Shown in pieces: positions 1 to 9,192 of a DNA stretch of 64,000 nucleotides (the first letter of the stretch is position 1; each line of letters begins with the position of its first letter). A model generated the notes under the pieces. The model saw nothing but the letters and a program-made list of their open reading frames with translations. It did no database searches and was not told the origin of the DNA. The position numbers and the translations under genes were made by a program. Source of the stretch: Marivita sp051859345 (GTDB lineage: Bacteria > Pseudomonadota > Alphaproteobacteria > Rhodobacterales > Rhodobacteraceae); contig NZ_JBHYFV010000020.1 in the NCBI RefSeq assembly GCF_051859345.1, positions 7,417 through 71,416 on the forward strand. Reading direction: 5' to 3'.

Positions 1-856
1 TCAGGAACGAGGTCGACCGCAGGTGATCCGCAATCACCCGGTGATGCGTCTTGCCCGGTCCATCGGGATCCGAAGACGACACGTCCGCCGACGCTTCGAT
101 CAGCGCGCGCATCGTGTCAGTGTCATAATTGTCATGGCTGCCCTGAAGCAGCGCGCCGATCCGCTCCAACCCCATGCCGGTGTCGATCGACTGCATGTCG
201 AGCGCCTTCATGGTGCCGTCTTCGAACTGTTCGTTCTGCATGAAAACGATGTTCCAGATCTCGATGAACCGGTCGCCATCTTCCTCGGGGCTGCCCGGAG
301 GGCCACCCCAGATGTGATCGCCGTGATCATAGAAAATCTCGGTGCAGGGGCCGCAGGGACCGGTCGGCCCCATTTGCCAGAAATTGTCCGAGGTGGCGAT
401 GCGGATGATCCGGCTTTCCGGCACGCCGACCTTTTTCCAGATCTCGAATGCCTCGTCGTCGGTGTGATAGATGGTGACGTACAGCCTTTCCGCCGGGATC
501 TGGAACTGCTTGGTGATCAATTCCCATGCAAACGGAATCGCCTCTTCCTTGAAGTAATCCCCAAAGCTGAAATTCCCGAGCATTTCGAAAAACGTATGGT
601 GGCGCGCGGTGTAGCCGACATTGTCGAGGTCATTGTGCTTGCCGCCGGCGCGCACACATTTCTGCGCTGTGGTGGCACGTTGATAGTCGCGATGCTCGAC
701 CCCGGTGAACAGGTTCTTGAACTGAACCATGCCCGAATTCGCAAACATCAGCGTCGGGTCATTGCGCGGCACCAGCGGGCTTGAGGCCACAATCTGGTGG
801 CCCTGTTTTTCGAAGTAATTCAGGAATGTGGAGCGGATATCGTTCAGCGTGGGCAT
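1..856 (-). CDS. alaS: Alanine--tRNA ligase, N-terminal part (partial)
   Basis: Class II aminoacyl-tRNA synthetase that charges tRNA-Ala in the cytoplasm. The reading frame runs off the window edge, so only the first ~285 residues are present. It opens MPTLNDIRSTFLNYFEKQGH and shows the AlaRS catalytic-core signatures: the FANSGMVQFK segment, the GGKHNDLDNVG loop, HHTFFEMLGNFSFGDYF (class II motif 2 region) and GPTGPCGPCTEIFYD. The editing and oligomerisation domains lie outside. It follows recA on the same strand, the usual recA-alaS order in alphaproteobacteria, but a terminator-like hairpin lies between them, so separate transcription is likely. Identification is firm. Confidence 0.96.
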   Translation of the reverse strand, partial: MPTLNDIRSTFLNYFEKQGHQIVASSPLVPRNDPTLMFANSGMVQFKNLFTGVEHRDYQRATTAQKCVRAGGKHNDLDNVGYTARHHTFFEMLGNFSFGDYFKEEAIPFAWELITKQFQIPAERLYVTIYHTDDEAFEIWKKVGVPESRIIRIATSDNFWQMGPTGPCGPCTEIFYDHGDHIWGGPPGSPEEDGDRFIEIWNIVFMQNEQFEDGTMKALDMQSIDTGMGLERIGALLQGSHDNYDTDTMRALIEASADVSSSDPDGPGKTHHRVIADHLRSTSFL

Positions 857-960
857 GTGGGACCTGACCTAAAGGTATGTGGGGCGGGCTTTTCCGGTTC
901 GGCCTGAAATAGCCCCTGCCAGAGGGGCTGTCCACAGCAGAGGTCATGCTGAAACGGAAA

Positions 961-983
961 CAGGGTGGCACATAGCCACCCTG
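961..983 (-). terminator. Rho-independent terminator-like hairpin after recA
   Basis: A perfect 9-bp stem (CAGGGTGGC / GCCACCCTG) with a 5-base loop, followed on the minus strand by TTTCCGTTT. It lies ~65 bases past the recA stop and ahead of alaS. A second hairpin, GCCCCT/AGGGGC at 912-928, lies closer to alaS and could be a back-up stop or part of the alaS leader. Confidence 0.7.
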
Positions 984-1048
984 TCCGGGATATTCTTGAA
1001 CCCGTCACCGGATTCCGGGCGTTTCTGCAGTCGCCGTCCTACAAGTCG

Positions 1049-2128
1049 TCAGGATTCGACGATGTCATCCTCGGTATCATCGCCGTGCGATGACATGTCG
1101 AATTCCAGGCCGTGCGCCGCGCGAATTTTGTCTTCGATTTCAAGCGCGAGCTTGGTGTTCTCACGCAGGAAGGTCTTGGCGTTCTCACGCCCCTGCCCGA
1201 TCCGTTCATCCCCGTAGGAATACCACGCACCGGATTTCTCGACGACACCCGCCTTTACGCCAAGGTCGACCAGTTCACCCATCTTTGAGATGCCTTCGCC
1301 ATACATGATGTCGAATTCGACCTGCTTGAACGGCGGTGCCACCTTGTTCTTGACCACTTTGACCCGTGTCGCGTTTCCAACAACCTCATCACGGTCCTTG
1401 ATCGCGCCGATGCGACGGATATCAAGCCGCACAGAGCTGTAGAACTTGAGCGCGTTGCCACCGGTCGTTGTTTCGGGAGAGCCGAACATCACGCCGATCT
1501 TCATCCTGATCTGGTTGATGAAGACCACCATGCAGTTCGAGCGTGAGATCGACCCGGTGAGTTTGCGCATGGCCTGGCTCATCAGACGGGCCTGAACGCC
1601 CACGCTGCTGTCCCCCATATCGCCTTCGAGTTCTGACTTGGGCGTCAGCGCCGCCACCGAATCCACAACCACCATGCTTACGGCACCGGATCGGACCAAC
1701 GTATCCACGATCTCAAGCGCCTGTTCGCCCGTGTCGGGTTGCGAAATCAGCAACTCGTCCAGGTCAACACCCAGTTTGCGGGCATATTGCGGGTCCAGCG
1801 CGTGTTCCGCATCCACAAAGGCGCACACTCCGCCCTTTTTCTGTTCTTCCGCCACACAATGAAGCGTAAGCGTCGTCTTGCCCGAACTTTCGGGGCCATA
1901 GATTTCGATGATCCGCCCTTTCGGCAGGCCACCGATGCCAAGCGCGATATCCAGACCCAGGGATCCGGTTGATGTCGACTCGATATCCCGTATGACGTTT
2001 TCGCCACCCAGCTTCATGATAGAGCCCTTGCCGAACTGGCGTTCGATTTGAGCCAGTGCCGAATCGAGGGCTTTTTGTTTGTTCGCGTCGCGCTTGCTGT
2101 CCATTGTCAGAAGATCTGCCGTTGCCAT
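1049..2128 (-). CDS. recA: RecA recombinase
   Basis: DNA-dependent ATPase that forms filaments on single-stranded DNA, catalyses strand exchange and triggers LexA self-cleavage in the SOS response. At 359 residues it has normal length. Walker A GPESSGKTT is at about residues 78-86; the VVVDSVAAL Walker B region and the FINQIRMKIGVMFG L2 loop are intact, and the acidic C-terminal tail (DDTEDDIVES) is typical. The ATG has an AAGGA ribosome site about 9 bases upstream. A consensus alphaproteobacterial SOS box lies 52-66 bases ahead of the start, so LexA control is expected. Monocistronic, with its own terminator. Confidence 0.98.
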   Translation of the reverse strand: MATADLLTMDSKRDANKQKALDSALAQIERQFGKGSIMKLGGENVIRDIESTSTGSLGLDIALGIGGLPKGRIIEIYGPESSGKTTLTLHCVAEEQKKGGVCAFVDAEHALDPQYARKLGVDLDELLISQPDTGEQALEIVDTLVRSGAVSMVVVDSVAALTPKSELEGDMGDSSVGVQARLMSQAMRKLTGSISRSNCMVVFINQIRMKIGVMFGSPETTTGGNALKFYSSVRLDIRRIGAIKDRDEVVGNATRVKVVKNKVAPPFKQVEFDIMYGEGISKMGELVDLGVKAGVVEKSGAWYSYGDERIGQGRENAKTFLRENTKLALEIEDKIRAAHGLEFDMSSHGDDTEDDIVES

Positions 2129-2179
2129 TGCTTTTGATCCTTATTCCACACCCAGAGAGGGGCGGCAATTGCTGCTTTC

Positions 2180-2194
2180 GTTCACCTCTTGTTC
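2180..2194 (-). promoter_or_regulatory. LexA/SOS box of recA
   Basis: GTTC-N7-GTTC (GTTC at 2180-2183 and 2191-2194, exactly seven bases between), the direct-repeat SOS operator described for alphaproteobacterial LexA. It sits in the intergenic region upstream of recA. I see no second copy in front of another gene in the window. Confidence 0.85.
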
Positions 2195-2309
2195 TCGGGC
2201 TTTATGAGATCAAAACGCGAACATTTCAACTTTTATTTTCAAGGGCAGTGTTGCGCGTTTCGGTTAAGGAGTGGTTTATGAACGCGCGGAACCGGGCGGA
2301 GCGATAATC

Positions 2310-2915
2310 ATGTTGGTGTTTTGGAACGAACGTCTGGTCCTGCTGTCGGTGCCAAAGACCGGGACGCACGCCTATACGCTGGCTCTTGGCGCGCGCGCCT
2401 CCATGGTTGTGAGCGATCCGCCGGAGCTCAAACATGCGCCGGTCTATCGCTACAACCGGTTTTTCCGGCCCATGTTCGAAAAGATGGGGGCGGCTGATCT
2501 TGAACTTGCGGCGGTCATTCGCGAACCCTTCAGCTGGCTGGGCAGCTGGTATCGGTATCGCCAGCGCCCCGCTCTGGACGGTCGGCCCGCGTCGACCAAA
2601 GGGCTGACATTCGATGCGTTCCTGCAGGCAAGCTGTAAGTCCGATCCACCCGCCTTCGCCAATGTCGGCTCACAGGCAAAGTTTGTCGAGGCGCGCCCGA
2701 ACGGCACCGCGGTGACGCACTTCTTTCGCTACGAAGACCAGTCCGGGTTGCAGGCGTTTTTGCAAAGCAGGCTTGGCGCTCTTCCCGAAATACCAAACGC
2801 AAACGTATCCCCCAGATTGTCCCTGTCCGTGTCACCCGAGGTTGAGATCATGGTCCGTCGCCACCGCGCAGGGGACTTTGCGCTTTGGGACTCGATCCCT
2901 GTGCGCGCAAGTTGA
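2310..2915 (+). CDS. Sulfotransferase-family protein (small, P-loop-like)
   Basis: A 201-residue protein resembling the sulfotransferase-2 / Roseobacter small sulfotransferase group. Near the N terminus is SVPKTGTHAY (residues 13-22), matching the PAPS 5'-phosphosulfate-binding PKTGT loop. REPFSWLGSWYRYR at about residues 80-93 fits the 3'-phosphate-binding region with the usual arginine and serine. The start at 2310 is chosen because GGCGGAGCG lies just upstream; an in-frame ATG at 2271 would add 13 residues without a good ribosome site. It is divergent from recA and convergent with cckA. The acceptor is unknown: carbohydrate or lipid sulfation would be inference only. Confidence 0.75.
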   Translation: MLVFWNERLVLLSVPKTGTHAYTLALGARASMVVSDPPELKHAPVYRYNRFFRPMFEKMGAADLELAAVIREPFSWLGSWYRYRQRPALDGRPASTKGLTFDAFLQASCKSDPPAFANVGSQAKFVEARPNGTAVTHFFRYEDQSGLQAFLQSRLGALPEIPNANVSPRLSLSVSPEVEIMVRRHRAGDFALWDSIPVRAS

Positions 2916-2930
2916 TCCCAATTGCGCGGA

Positions 2931-5258
2931 TCAGGGGGTTTGCGCGTTCTTGACCTCTGCGTCTGAGGTGAGCAGTTGCTGGCTCACGATGGAAGTCAGA
3001 TCGGTCAGCGAAAAGGGTTTCGCCAAAAAGGCCGACGATTCAATGCGTGCGCCCTGCGATTTGAAGACATCTTCGGCATATCCGGACATGAAGACCACCG
3101 GCACATCGGGGCGGGTTGCGCGTGCCTTGCGCACCCAGCTTGGGCCATCCAGCCCCGGCATCACAACATCCGTGACAAAGACATCCACCTTGAGGTCCGC
3201 ATCCTGAAGAAGCGCCAAAGCGTCTTCGGCATTGCCGGCCTCGATCACCTTGAACCCGCGATGCGCAAGGGCGCGCGACGCAAAGGCACGCACGGGAGCC
3301 TCGTCTTCGACCAGCAACACGACGCCATCGCCAAACCGCGCTGGCTGCACTTTGGGTGGGTCCAGGACAATGGGCGGAACCGTCAATGGTTCTTCACAGA
3401 TCGGGAACATCAGGGTGAACACGCTGCCCTTGCCCGGCGTGCTGTCGACGAAAATGAACCCACCGGATTGTTTGACGATCCCGTACACCGTGGACAGGCC
3501 AAGTCCGGTGCCTTCTCCGGTGCGCTTGGTTGTGTAAAACGGCTCGAAGATCTTTTCGAGCTTGTCATGCGGGATGCCAACGCCTTCGTCCTGAACGCGC
3601 ACGACGACATACGCCCCGGCCGGCACCTTTGCGCGACCGTTTTTCATGGGTTTTTCCAACACCCGCTCATCGGTTTCGATCAGGATCGTGCCGCCAGAGG
3701 ACATTGCATCGCGCGCATTCACCACGAGGTTCATGATCACCTGTTCCAATTGCCGCTTGTCCGCCCGGATCGCCGGAAGAACCGGGTTCTGGCGCAGGTC
3801 AAGCATCACTTTCTCGCCGACCAGTCGATTGAGAAGATGCGTGAGGTCCGACAGGATGTCGCGCAGGTCCAATCGTTCCGGGCGCAGCGTCTGTTTGCGC
3901 GAAAATGCCAGCAATTGTCCCACCAGACCCGCCGCGCGATTGGCATTCTGATGGATCTGGATCAGGTCGCCGTATTCCGGATCACCCTGATCATGGCGCA
4001 GCAGCAAAAGATCACAATGTCCCGAAATTGCGGTCAGCAAATTGTTGAAATCATGCGCAACCCCACCGGCCAATTGACCGATTGCCTGCATTTTCTGGCT
4101 TTGGACAAATTGCGCTTCAAGGCTCTTGAGCTCTGTTGCATCATTCAGGACGGCCACAAGAAGGATCTGCCCCTCTTCCACAACGCGGGTCAGCGTGACC
4201 TGAACAAAGACTTCCTGTTCGGGGCGTGTCAGACGCAGAAATTCCGAGCGCCCCAGGCCTTTTCCGCTTGCTGCGTCCGCCAGCCAGTCGGGAATGGATC
4301 GACCAAGCCCTTCCATCAGATCCGAGATGCATCTGTCTTCATCCTGGCTCGCATGCAGCAATGTGCGGGCAGATCGGTTGGCAGTGACGATTTGCCCTTT
4401 CGGCGTCACCTTGAGCAACGGGACAGGCAGTGCTTCGAACCCGGCGTCGTCATTCGAGGCGGCGTCAGATGCGGATTTGGGCATCAGCACAACCTCTTCC
4501 CGACCGACACCCGCTTCGTGAACGAAGACACTATAGTGCGTGACGGGACCGTCAGACTGGATCTGATGCACCTCACCCGGACGCAGAGGGGGATCGGAAA
4601 TCAGTTCTTCAATGGTGCGCACACGTCCCCCGGCCAAGGCGCGTGCGGCGCCGTTCATCCAAAGAACCGTCCCGCCCCGCCCAATTGTCAGGGCCGGATA
4701 TTGACCTTTTCCTGTCTCACCCGAGACATCCCTGCTTTCAAACAATTCAAGACGCCACAAGAGCGCATCGGGCCCCACCTGATGGGCAGACACCCGCAAG
4801 TGCCTGTCCGGCAGGACGACCTTTTCAGACGCAATTCCGTCTGCAATCGCGCTGCTTTGGACCCGGTGGATCAAACCCGACGCGTCGGCGACGTGGCCAC
4901 CGACAATGTTGCGCAGCGTCTGGCCTCGCGACGCTTTCAGAGTCTTCTGCGCGGTCCTGTTACACGACAGGATGTTGCCGTCGTGATCCGTCAGCAGGCA
5001 GGCCGCCACATCATGTTCAACCAGCAACGCCAGGTTATCCAAAGCTTTTGTATGCTGACGACCGCGCCATTTGTGCAGGATTGCGGACCCAAGGAACACC
5101 CCCCCGAACGCAATTGCCGCCGCGCCGAAACCCGCACGCAGCGCCGCATGCGGGGCCACGAGGGCAAGAACCCCACTTGTCAGCGCAAAGACAAGTAAAA
5201 CCGATTTTGCGGAATAGAGCCGTTGGGACGCTGGTGCAGAACGGTCGAAATAAGTCAT
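2931..5258 (-). CDS. cckA: Hybrid sensor histidine kinase CckA
   Basis: Membrane-bound hybrid kinase/phosphatase at the head of the CckA-ChpT-CtrA phosphorelay. About 775 residues: two N-terminal membrane segments (about 18-35 and 42-60), two PAS-like regions (about 75-190 and 270-385), a HisKA domain with phospho-acceptor GGVAHDFNNLL (His near 402), HATPase_c with N box NLVVNARDAM and GTGLGLSTVYG, then a C-terminal receiver with VTDVVMPG and MSGYAE. I place the start at 5258 because AAGGG lies 8 bases upstream and a CtrA-type box at 5309-5323 would put the transcript start near 5283. In-frame ATGs at 5279 and 5303 are alternatives. ChpT is encoded in the same window at 32.6 kb; ctrA is not present. 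Confidence 0.93.
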   Translation of the reverse strand: MTYFDRSAPASQRLYSAKSVLLVFALTSGVLALVAPHAALRAGFGAAAIAFGGVFLGSAILHKWRGRQHTKALDNLALLVEHDVAACLLTDHDGNILSCNRTAQKTLKASRGQTLRNIVGGHVADASGLIHRVQSSAIADGIASEKVVLPDRHLRVSAHQVGPDALLWRLELFESRDVSGETGKGQYPALTIGRGGTVLWMNGAARALAGGRVRTIEELISDPPLRPGEVHQIQSDGPVTHYSVFVHEAGVGREEVVLMPKSASDAASNDDAGFEALPVPLLKVTPKGQIVTANRSARTLLHASQDEDRCISDLMEGLGRSIPDWLADAASGKGLGRSEFLRLTRPEQEVFVQVTLTRVVEEGQILLVAVLNDATELKSLEAQFVQSQKMQAIGQLAGGVAHDFNNLLTAISGHCDLLLLRHDQGDPEYGDLIQIHQNANRAAGLVGQLLAFSRKQTLRPERLDLRDILSDLTHLLNRLVGEKVMLDLRQNPVLPAIRADKRQLEQVIMNLVVNARDAMSSGGTILIETDERVLEKPMKNGRAKVPAGAYVVVRVQDEGVGIPHDKLEKIFEPFYTTKRTGEGTGLGLSTVYGIVKQSGGFIFVDSTPGKGSVFTLMFPICEEPLTVPPIVLDPPKVQPARFGDGVVLLVEDEAPVRAFASRALAHRGFKVIEAGNAEDALALLQDADLKVDVFVTDVVMPGLDGPSWVRKARATRPDVPVVFMSGYAEDVFKSQGARIESSAFLAKPFSLTDLTSIVSQQLLTSDAEVKNAQTP

Positions 5259-5308
5259 CAAAGCAGCCCTTGGGGACATCTGGTTTCCGCCATTTGACCG
5301 CATGAGGA

Positions 5309-5323
5309 TTAAGCGACACTTAA
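5309..5323 (-). promoter_or_regulatory. CtrA-type binding site upstream of cckA
   Basis: A perfect TTAA-N7-TTAA (TTAA 5309-5312, seven bases, TTAA 5320-5323), the classic full CtrA recognition element. It lies 51-65 bases ahead of the preferred cckA start, where an activator overlapping the -35 region would bind. Only one other perfect match turned up in the window (59582-59596). The motif is seen; binding is inferred. Confidence 0.6.
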
Positions 5324-5348
5324 AACGACGCCTTCTTAAAGTTGTAAT

Positions 5349-6506
5349 TTATCCTGAAATTCGCGTCAAGGTGGCTACAAAAAAGCCATCGCCGCCCTGT
5401 TCAAGTCCAAATCGATGTTGCAAGGCGCACGCCCATCCGGGATTGCGCACCAGGAAGGCGTCAATTTGATCTTCATTTTCACAAGAAAGGAGCGAACAGG
5501 TCGCATATGCCAGTGTGCCCTCTGGCCCAACCAGATCGGCAACCTTGTCGAGTATGTCACCCTGCACCTGCGTCAGGGCCTCAAGCCGCTCTGGCGTCAA
5601 ACGCCATTTGCCTTCCGGCGCGCGCCGCCATGACCCGCTGCCGGAACAGGGCACATCGCAAAGGACAAGGTCATATTCAGGTCCTGGATGGTCGATCAGA
5701 TTGATCAACACCCCTGCCCGTTCTGCCCGCGCTGGCAGGTCGGACATGCGGCGCGGCTCGGCGTCATGCGCCGCGACCGGACCACCCAGCCTGGCGACCA
5801 TCGCAAGGGTTTTGCCACCACCGCCGGCACAGTAATCCAGAACGCGCATCCCCGATGTCAGCGGCAAGGCATCAACGACAGCCTGGCTTGCCACATCCTG
5901 AAGCTCTACCAGACCAGTCTTGAACGCCTCTGACTGCGCCACCCGCCGCGCGCCGTCGCGCACTTCCAGTGCGGTTGGCGAAAGGCCATGTGGGACAGTG
6001 TCCACACCTTCGGCGGCCAGTGCGACCTGTGCTGCATCGCGATCCGTCTTCAGGGAATTGGTGCGCAGGAACACGGCCGCGCGGTGGCGCAAAGCCTCGG
6101 CCACTGCATTCGTATTCACCCGTAAGTCATTGTTGAACAATTCGAATAACCAATCGGGAAGGTCACAGTATTCTGCTTCCTCGGGAGTCGTCCCGGCCAG
6201 TTTTTCTGTCTCCGCCAAGGGCGCAAGCGCGTATCCTTCGCCTGTGAACACGGCTTCCGGATCACTGTCGGTCTGGCGCAACCTGCCCAACACGCGCGCG
6301 CGCCCGGTTGTTCCACCGCCCACGGCCGCGGTGCTGCGCCAGCAGCGCAGGATGTCGAACACATGATCCCGGATGGCGGCACGGTCCTTGGACCCGGCAA
6401 AGCGCGACCGTCTTGCCCAGTTGGTGAGGGCTTTTTCCGCCGCTTCACCTGCCGTGATCTGATCGATGATCTGCGCTGCGGCTGCCCAGCGTGCAGCAGG
6501 GGTCAC
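5349..6506 (-). CDS. rsmB: RsmB/NOP-family rRNA (cytosine-C5) methyltransferase
   Basis: SAM-dependent m5C RNA methyltransferase of the RsmB/NSUN family, probably acting on 16S rRNA. About 385 residues. The N-terminal ~130 residues form a NusB-like helical domain lacking close matches to known motifs. The Rossmann part has VLDYCAGGGGKTLAMVA (SAM-binding), DVPCSGSGSWRR (PCSG with the release cysteine) and YATCSLLSCENE (TCS with the nucleophile cysteine), so both catalytic cysteines are present. The gene starts 19 bases after the guaB stop and is probably co-transcribed. Other m5C methyltransferases (RsmF-like) cannot be excluded, because this form is shorter than E. coli RsmB (429 residues). 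Confidence 0.87.
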   Translation of the reverse strand: MTPAARWAAAAQIIDQITAGEAAEKALTNWARRSRFAGSKDRAAIRDHVFDILRCWRSTAAVGGGTTGRARVLGRLRQTDSDPEAVFTGEGYALAPLAETEKLAGTTPEEAEYCDLPDWLFELFNNDLRVNTNAVAEALRHRAAVFLRTNSLKTDRDAAQVALAAEGVDTVPHGLSPTALEVRDGARRVAQSEAFKTGLVELQDVASQAVVDALPLTSGMRVLDYCAGGGGKTLAMVARLGGPVAAHDAEPRRMSDLPARAERAGVLINLIDHPGPEYDLVLCDVPCSGSGSWRRAPEGKWRLTPERLEALTQVQGDILDKVADLVGPEGTLAYATCSLLSCENEDQIDAFLVRNPGWACALQHRFGLEQGGDGFFVATLTRISG

Positions 6507-6524
6507 GCCGCACGCTGGGCGTTG

Positions 6525-7973
6525 TTACGCCATTCGGTAATTCGGCGATTCACGCGTGATTTGAACGTCATGCACATGGCTTTCCTTAAGACCTGCCCCG
6601 GTGATTTTCACAAAGCGGCAGTTCCGGCGCATCTCTTCTATGGTGGCGCAACCTGTATAGCCCATCGCGGCGCGCAAGCCGCCGACCAACTGATGCAGAA
6701 CCGCATTTGCAGAACCCTTGTACGGCACCTGCCCTTCGATGCCTTCGGGAACCAGCTTGTCGCTTGCCGCGTCTTTCTGGAAATAGCGATCCGCCGACCC
6801 GCGCGCCATGGCCCCGATCGACCCCATGCCGCGATAGGATTTAAAGCTGCGGCCCTGGTACAGGATCACATCACCCGGCGATTCGTCGGTTCCGGCGATC
6901 ATGCTGCCCACCATCGCACAGGACGCACCTGCCGCGATGGCCTTGGCAAAATCGCCCGAGAACTTGATGCCACCATCGGCAATCACCGGAATATCACCCG
7001 CTGCTTTCGCGCAATCCATGATCGCAGTCAGCTGCGGCACACCGACCCCGGCCACCATGCGCGTGGTGCAGATCGACCCCGGACCGATGCCGACCTTGAC
7101 CGCATCCGCCCCTGCGTCGATCAGGGCGCGTGTGGCTTCTGCCGTGGCGACATTGCCGGCAATCACCTGAACGTGGTTGGACAGGGTCTTGGCACGGGTG
7201 ACCGCTTCGATCACACCCCGGCTGTGGCCATGTGCGGTGTCGATCACCACGATATCCACACCAGCGGCCACAAGGGCCTCTGTCCGCTCGAACCCCGCAT
7301 CCCCGACAGAGGTCGCGGCGGCGACGCGCAGACGTCCCAGTTCGTCCTTGCACGCCGTCGGATTGAGAACCGCCTGCTGCGTGTCTTTCAGCGTCAAAAG
7401 TCCGGTCAGCTTGTCATCGCCATCCACCACAAGCAGCTTTTCGATCCGGCGAGATTTCATCAGGCTGATCGCCTCTTCCCGGTCCGCAGGTTCCCGCAGA
7501 ATGGCAAGGTTGTCCGAGGTCATCATGACCTTGACCGGCGTGTCATCCGACGTCGCGAACCGCATGTCGCGATTGGTGACGATGCCGACCACCCGGCCTT
7601 TGTCGTCGACCACCGGAAATCCGGTGAAATTATACCGTTCAATCAGCGCTTTGGCGTCCGCCAGGGTCTGATCCGCGCGCAGCGTCACCGGGCTGTAGAC
7701 AATGCCGGATTCAAACCGCTTGACGCGCCGCACTTCGCGTTCCTGCTGATCGACGCTCAGGTTCTTGTGGATCACACCGATGCCACCGGCCTGCGCCAGA
7801 GTGATGGCCATACGGCCTTCGGTCACCGTATCCATCGCGGAACTCAGCAGCGGAATGTTGAGCGCAATGGATTTCGTCACCCAGGTACGGGTGTCTGCGG
7901 TGGCAGGCAGCACGTCTGAGGCACCCGGCACCAGAAGAACATCATCAAAGGTGAGAGCCTCGCGAATCTCCAT
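6525..7973 (-). CDS. guaB: IMP dehydrogenase
   Basis: Catalyses NAD-dependent oxidation of IMP to XMP, the committed step of guanine nucleotide synthesis. 482 residues, normal length. TIM-barrel start EALTFDDVLLVP is followed by a CBS pair at about residues 95-205 (regulatory nucleotide-binding insert), then the catalytic loop GIGPGSICTTR with the nucleophile at Cys302, and IADGGIKFSGD for substrate phosphate binding. It heads a probable two-gene unit with rsmB. The start is supported by AAGGGATTCCG just upstream on the minus strand. Confidence 0.98.
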   Translation of the reverse strand: MEIREALTFDDVLLVPGASDVLPATADTRTWVTKSIALNIPLLSSAMDTVTEGRMAITLAQAGGIGVIHKNLSVDQQEREVRRVKRFESGIVYSPVTLRADQTLADAKALIERYNFTGFPVVDDKGRVVGIVTNRDMRFATSDDTPVKVMMTSDNLAILREPADREEAISLMKSRRIEKLLVVDGDDKLTGLLTLKDTQQAVLNPTACKDELGRLRVAAATSVGDAGFERTEALVAAGVDIVVIDTAHGHSRGVIEAVTRAKTLSNHVQVIAGNVATAEATRALIDAGADAVKVGIGPGSICTTRMVAGVGVPQLTAIMDCAKAAGDIPVIADGGIKFSGDFAKAIAAGASCAMVGSMIAGTDESPGDVILYQGRSFKSYRGMGSIGAMARGSADRYFQKDAASDKLVPEGIEGQVPYKGSANAVLHQLVGGLRAAMGYTGCATIEEMRRNCRFVKITGAGLKESHVHDVQITRESPNYRMA

Positions 7974-8118
7974 CGGAATCCCTTTCCACGGACAGCATCG
8001 TTAGGCACGTCCCTATCGCATGGGTTTTCCCAAGTGGAAAGACCCAATCGCCCTTTACCCCTGCGAAGCGCTGCCGCAGTCTGCGCCACGTCACGCAGGA
8101 CCAAAAGGAGCGACGGAT

Positions 8119-9078
8119 ATGGCACATGGATACGAGTCGGGACGCCTTGATCTGCCCTTTACCGGCATCTGCACATTCGCACGCAGCCCATATCAGCCAG
8201 ACTGGGGTGCGATCGACGCCGATGTGGCGATCCTTGGTGCGCCGTTTGATGCGGGCACGCAATGGCGTGCTGGTGCGCGGTTCGGCCCGCGCGGCGTACG
8301 CGAGGCGTCGACCCTGTTCAGTTTCGGCCATGCCGGGGCCTATGACCACGAAGACGATGTGACCTACCTTGCCGAAACCCGGATCGTTGACCTTGGGGAC
8401 GCTGATATTGTCCACACCGATACGGTGCAAAGCCATGCCAACATTGCCGACGGCGTGCGTGCCGTCCGGGCCTCGGGGGCACTTCCTGTGGTGATCGGGG
8501 GGGATCATTCGATCAATATTCCCTGCATTGACGCGTTTGAAGGCCATGCGCCGTTCCATATCCTGCAAATCGACGCCCATCTGGATTTCGTCGATGAACG
8601 CCACGGAGTCCGCCACGGCCACGGCAACCCGATGCGCCGCGCCTCGGAAAAACCGTGGGTGTCTGGCATGACGCAGGTCGGCATCCGCAATGTCAGTTCG
8701 ACCGCTCGCGATGGCTATGCGGATGCGCGCGCAAGGGGATCGGACATCCTGTCGGTCCGGCAGGCGCGTGCGCTGGGACCAAAAGGCGTGTCAGCTCGCC
8801 TTCCCGACGCGGTTCCCGTCTATATCACCATCGACATCGACGCGTTCTGCCCGTCGATTGCGCCGGGCACCGGCACACCCAGCCATGGCGGGTTTCTTTA
8901 CTACGATGTTCTGGAACTGCTGCAACAGGTGGCGAACACGCACGACATCGTCGGCATCGACCTTGTCGAAGTCGCTCCGGACTATGACCCGACCGGGTCA
9001 ACCTCGATCCTGGCGGCACAGGTGCTGATGAACCTTCTGGGCTTTGTCTTTCACGCACGCCAGCAGCGCGCGGCATGA
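8119..9078 (+). CDS. speB: Agmatinase/ureohydrolase family protein
   Basis: Mn-dependent ureohydrolase, most like agmatinase (agmatine to putrescine plus urea). 319 residues. All binuclear manganese ligands are visible: His130 in GGDHSINIP, Asp152/His154/Asp156 in QIDAHLDFVDE, and Asp239/Asp241 in TIDIDAFCPS. The start is set at 8119 by AAGGAG at 8105-8110; the frame is open further upstream but lacks a ribosome site. It is divergent from guaB, with the CoA-transferase gene 114 bases downstream. Guanidinobutyrase or another guanidino-acid hydrolase is possible; substrate cannot be read from the motifs. Confidence 0.85.
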   Translation: MAHGYESGRLDLPFTGICTFARSPYQPDWGAIDADVAILGAPFDAGTQWRAGARFGPRGVREASTLFSFGHAGAYDHEDDVTYLAETRIVDLGDADIVHTDTVQSHANIADGVRAVRASGALPVVIGGDHSINIPCIDAFEGHAPFHILQIDAHLDFVDERHGVRHGHGNPMRRASEKPWVSGMTQVGIRNVSSTARDGYADARARGSDILSVRQARALGPKGVSARLPDAVPVYITIDIDAFCPSIAPGTGTPSHGGFLYYDVLELLQQVANTHDIVGIDLVEVAPDYDPTGSTSILAAQVLMNLLGFVFHARQQRAA

Positions 9079-9192
9079 CCCGACCGTCGGGTTTCCGCCG
9101 ACCGAGAGGCCGATAGGAAAACCCCGGTTGCACTTGAGGGCGGGCCTGCGTTCATAAAGGAAAACCGACTCGGCTGGCACAGGCAGACAGGC

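Noticed and set aside
2976..5198. 740-residue plus-strand open frame over cckA
   Set aside because: Mirror frame of a GC-rich gene; no ribosome site, arginine/histidine-rich composition without domains, while cckA on the other strand has full kinase motifs.
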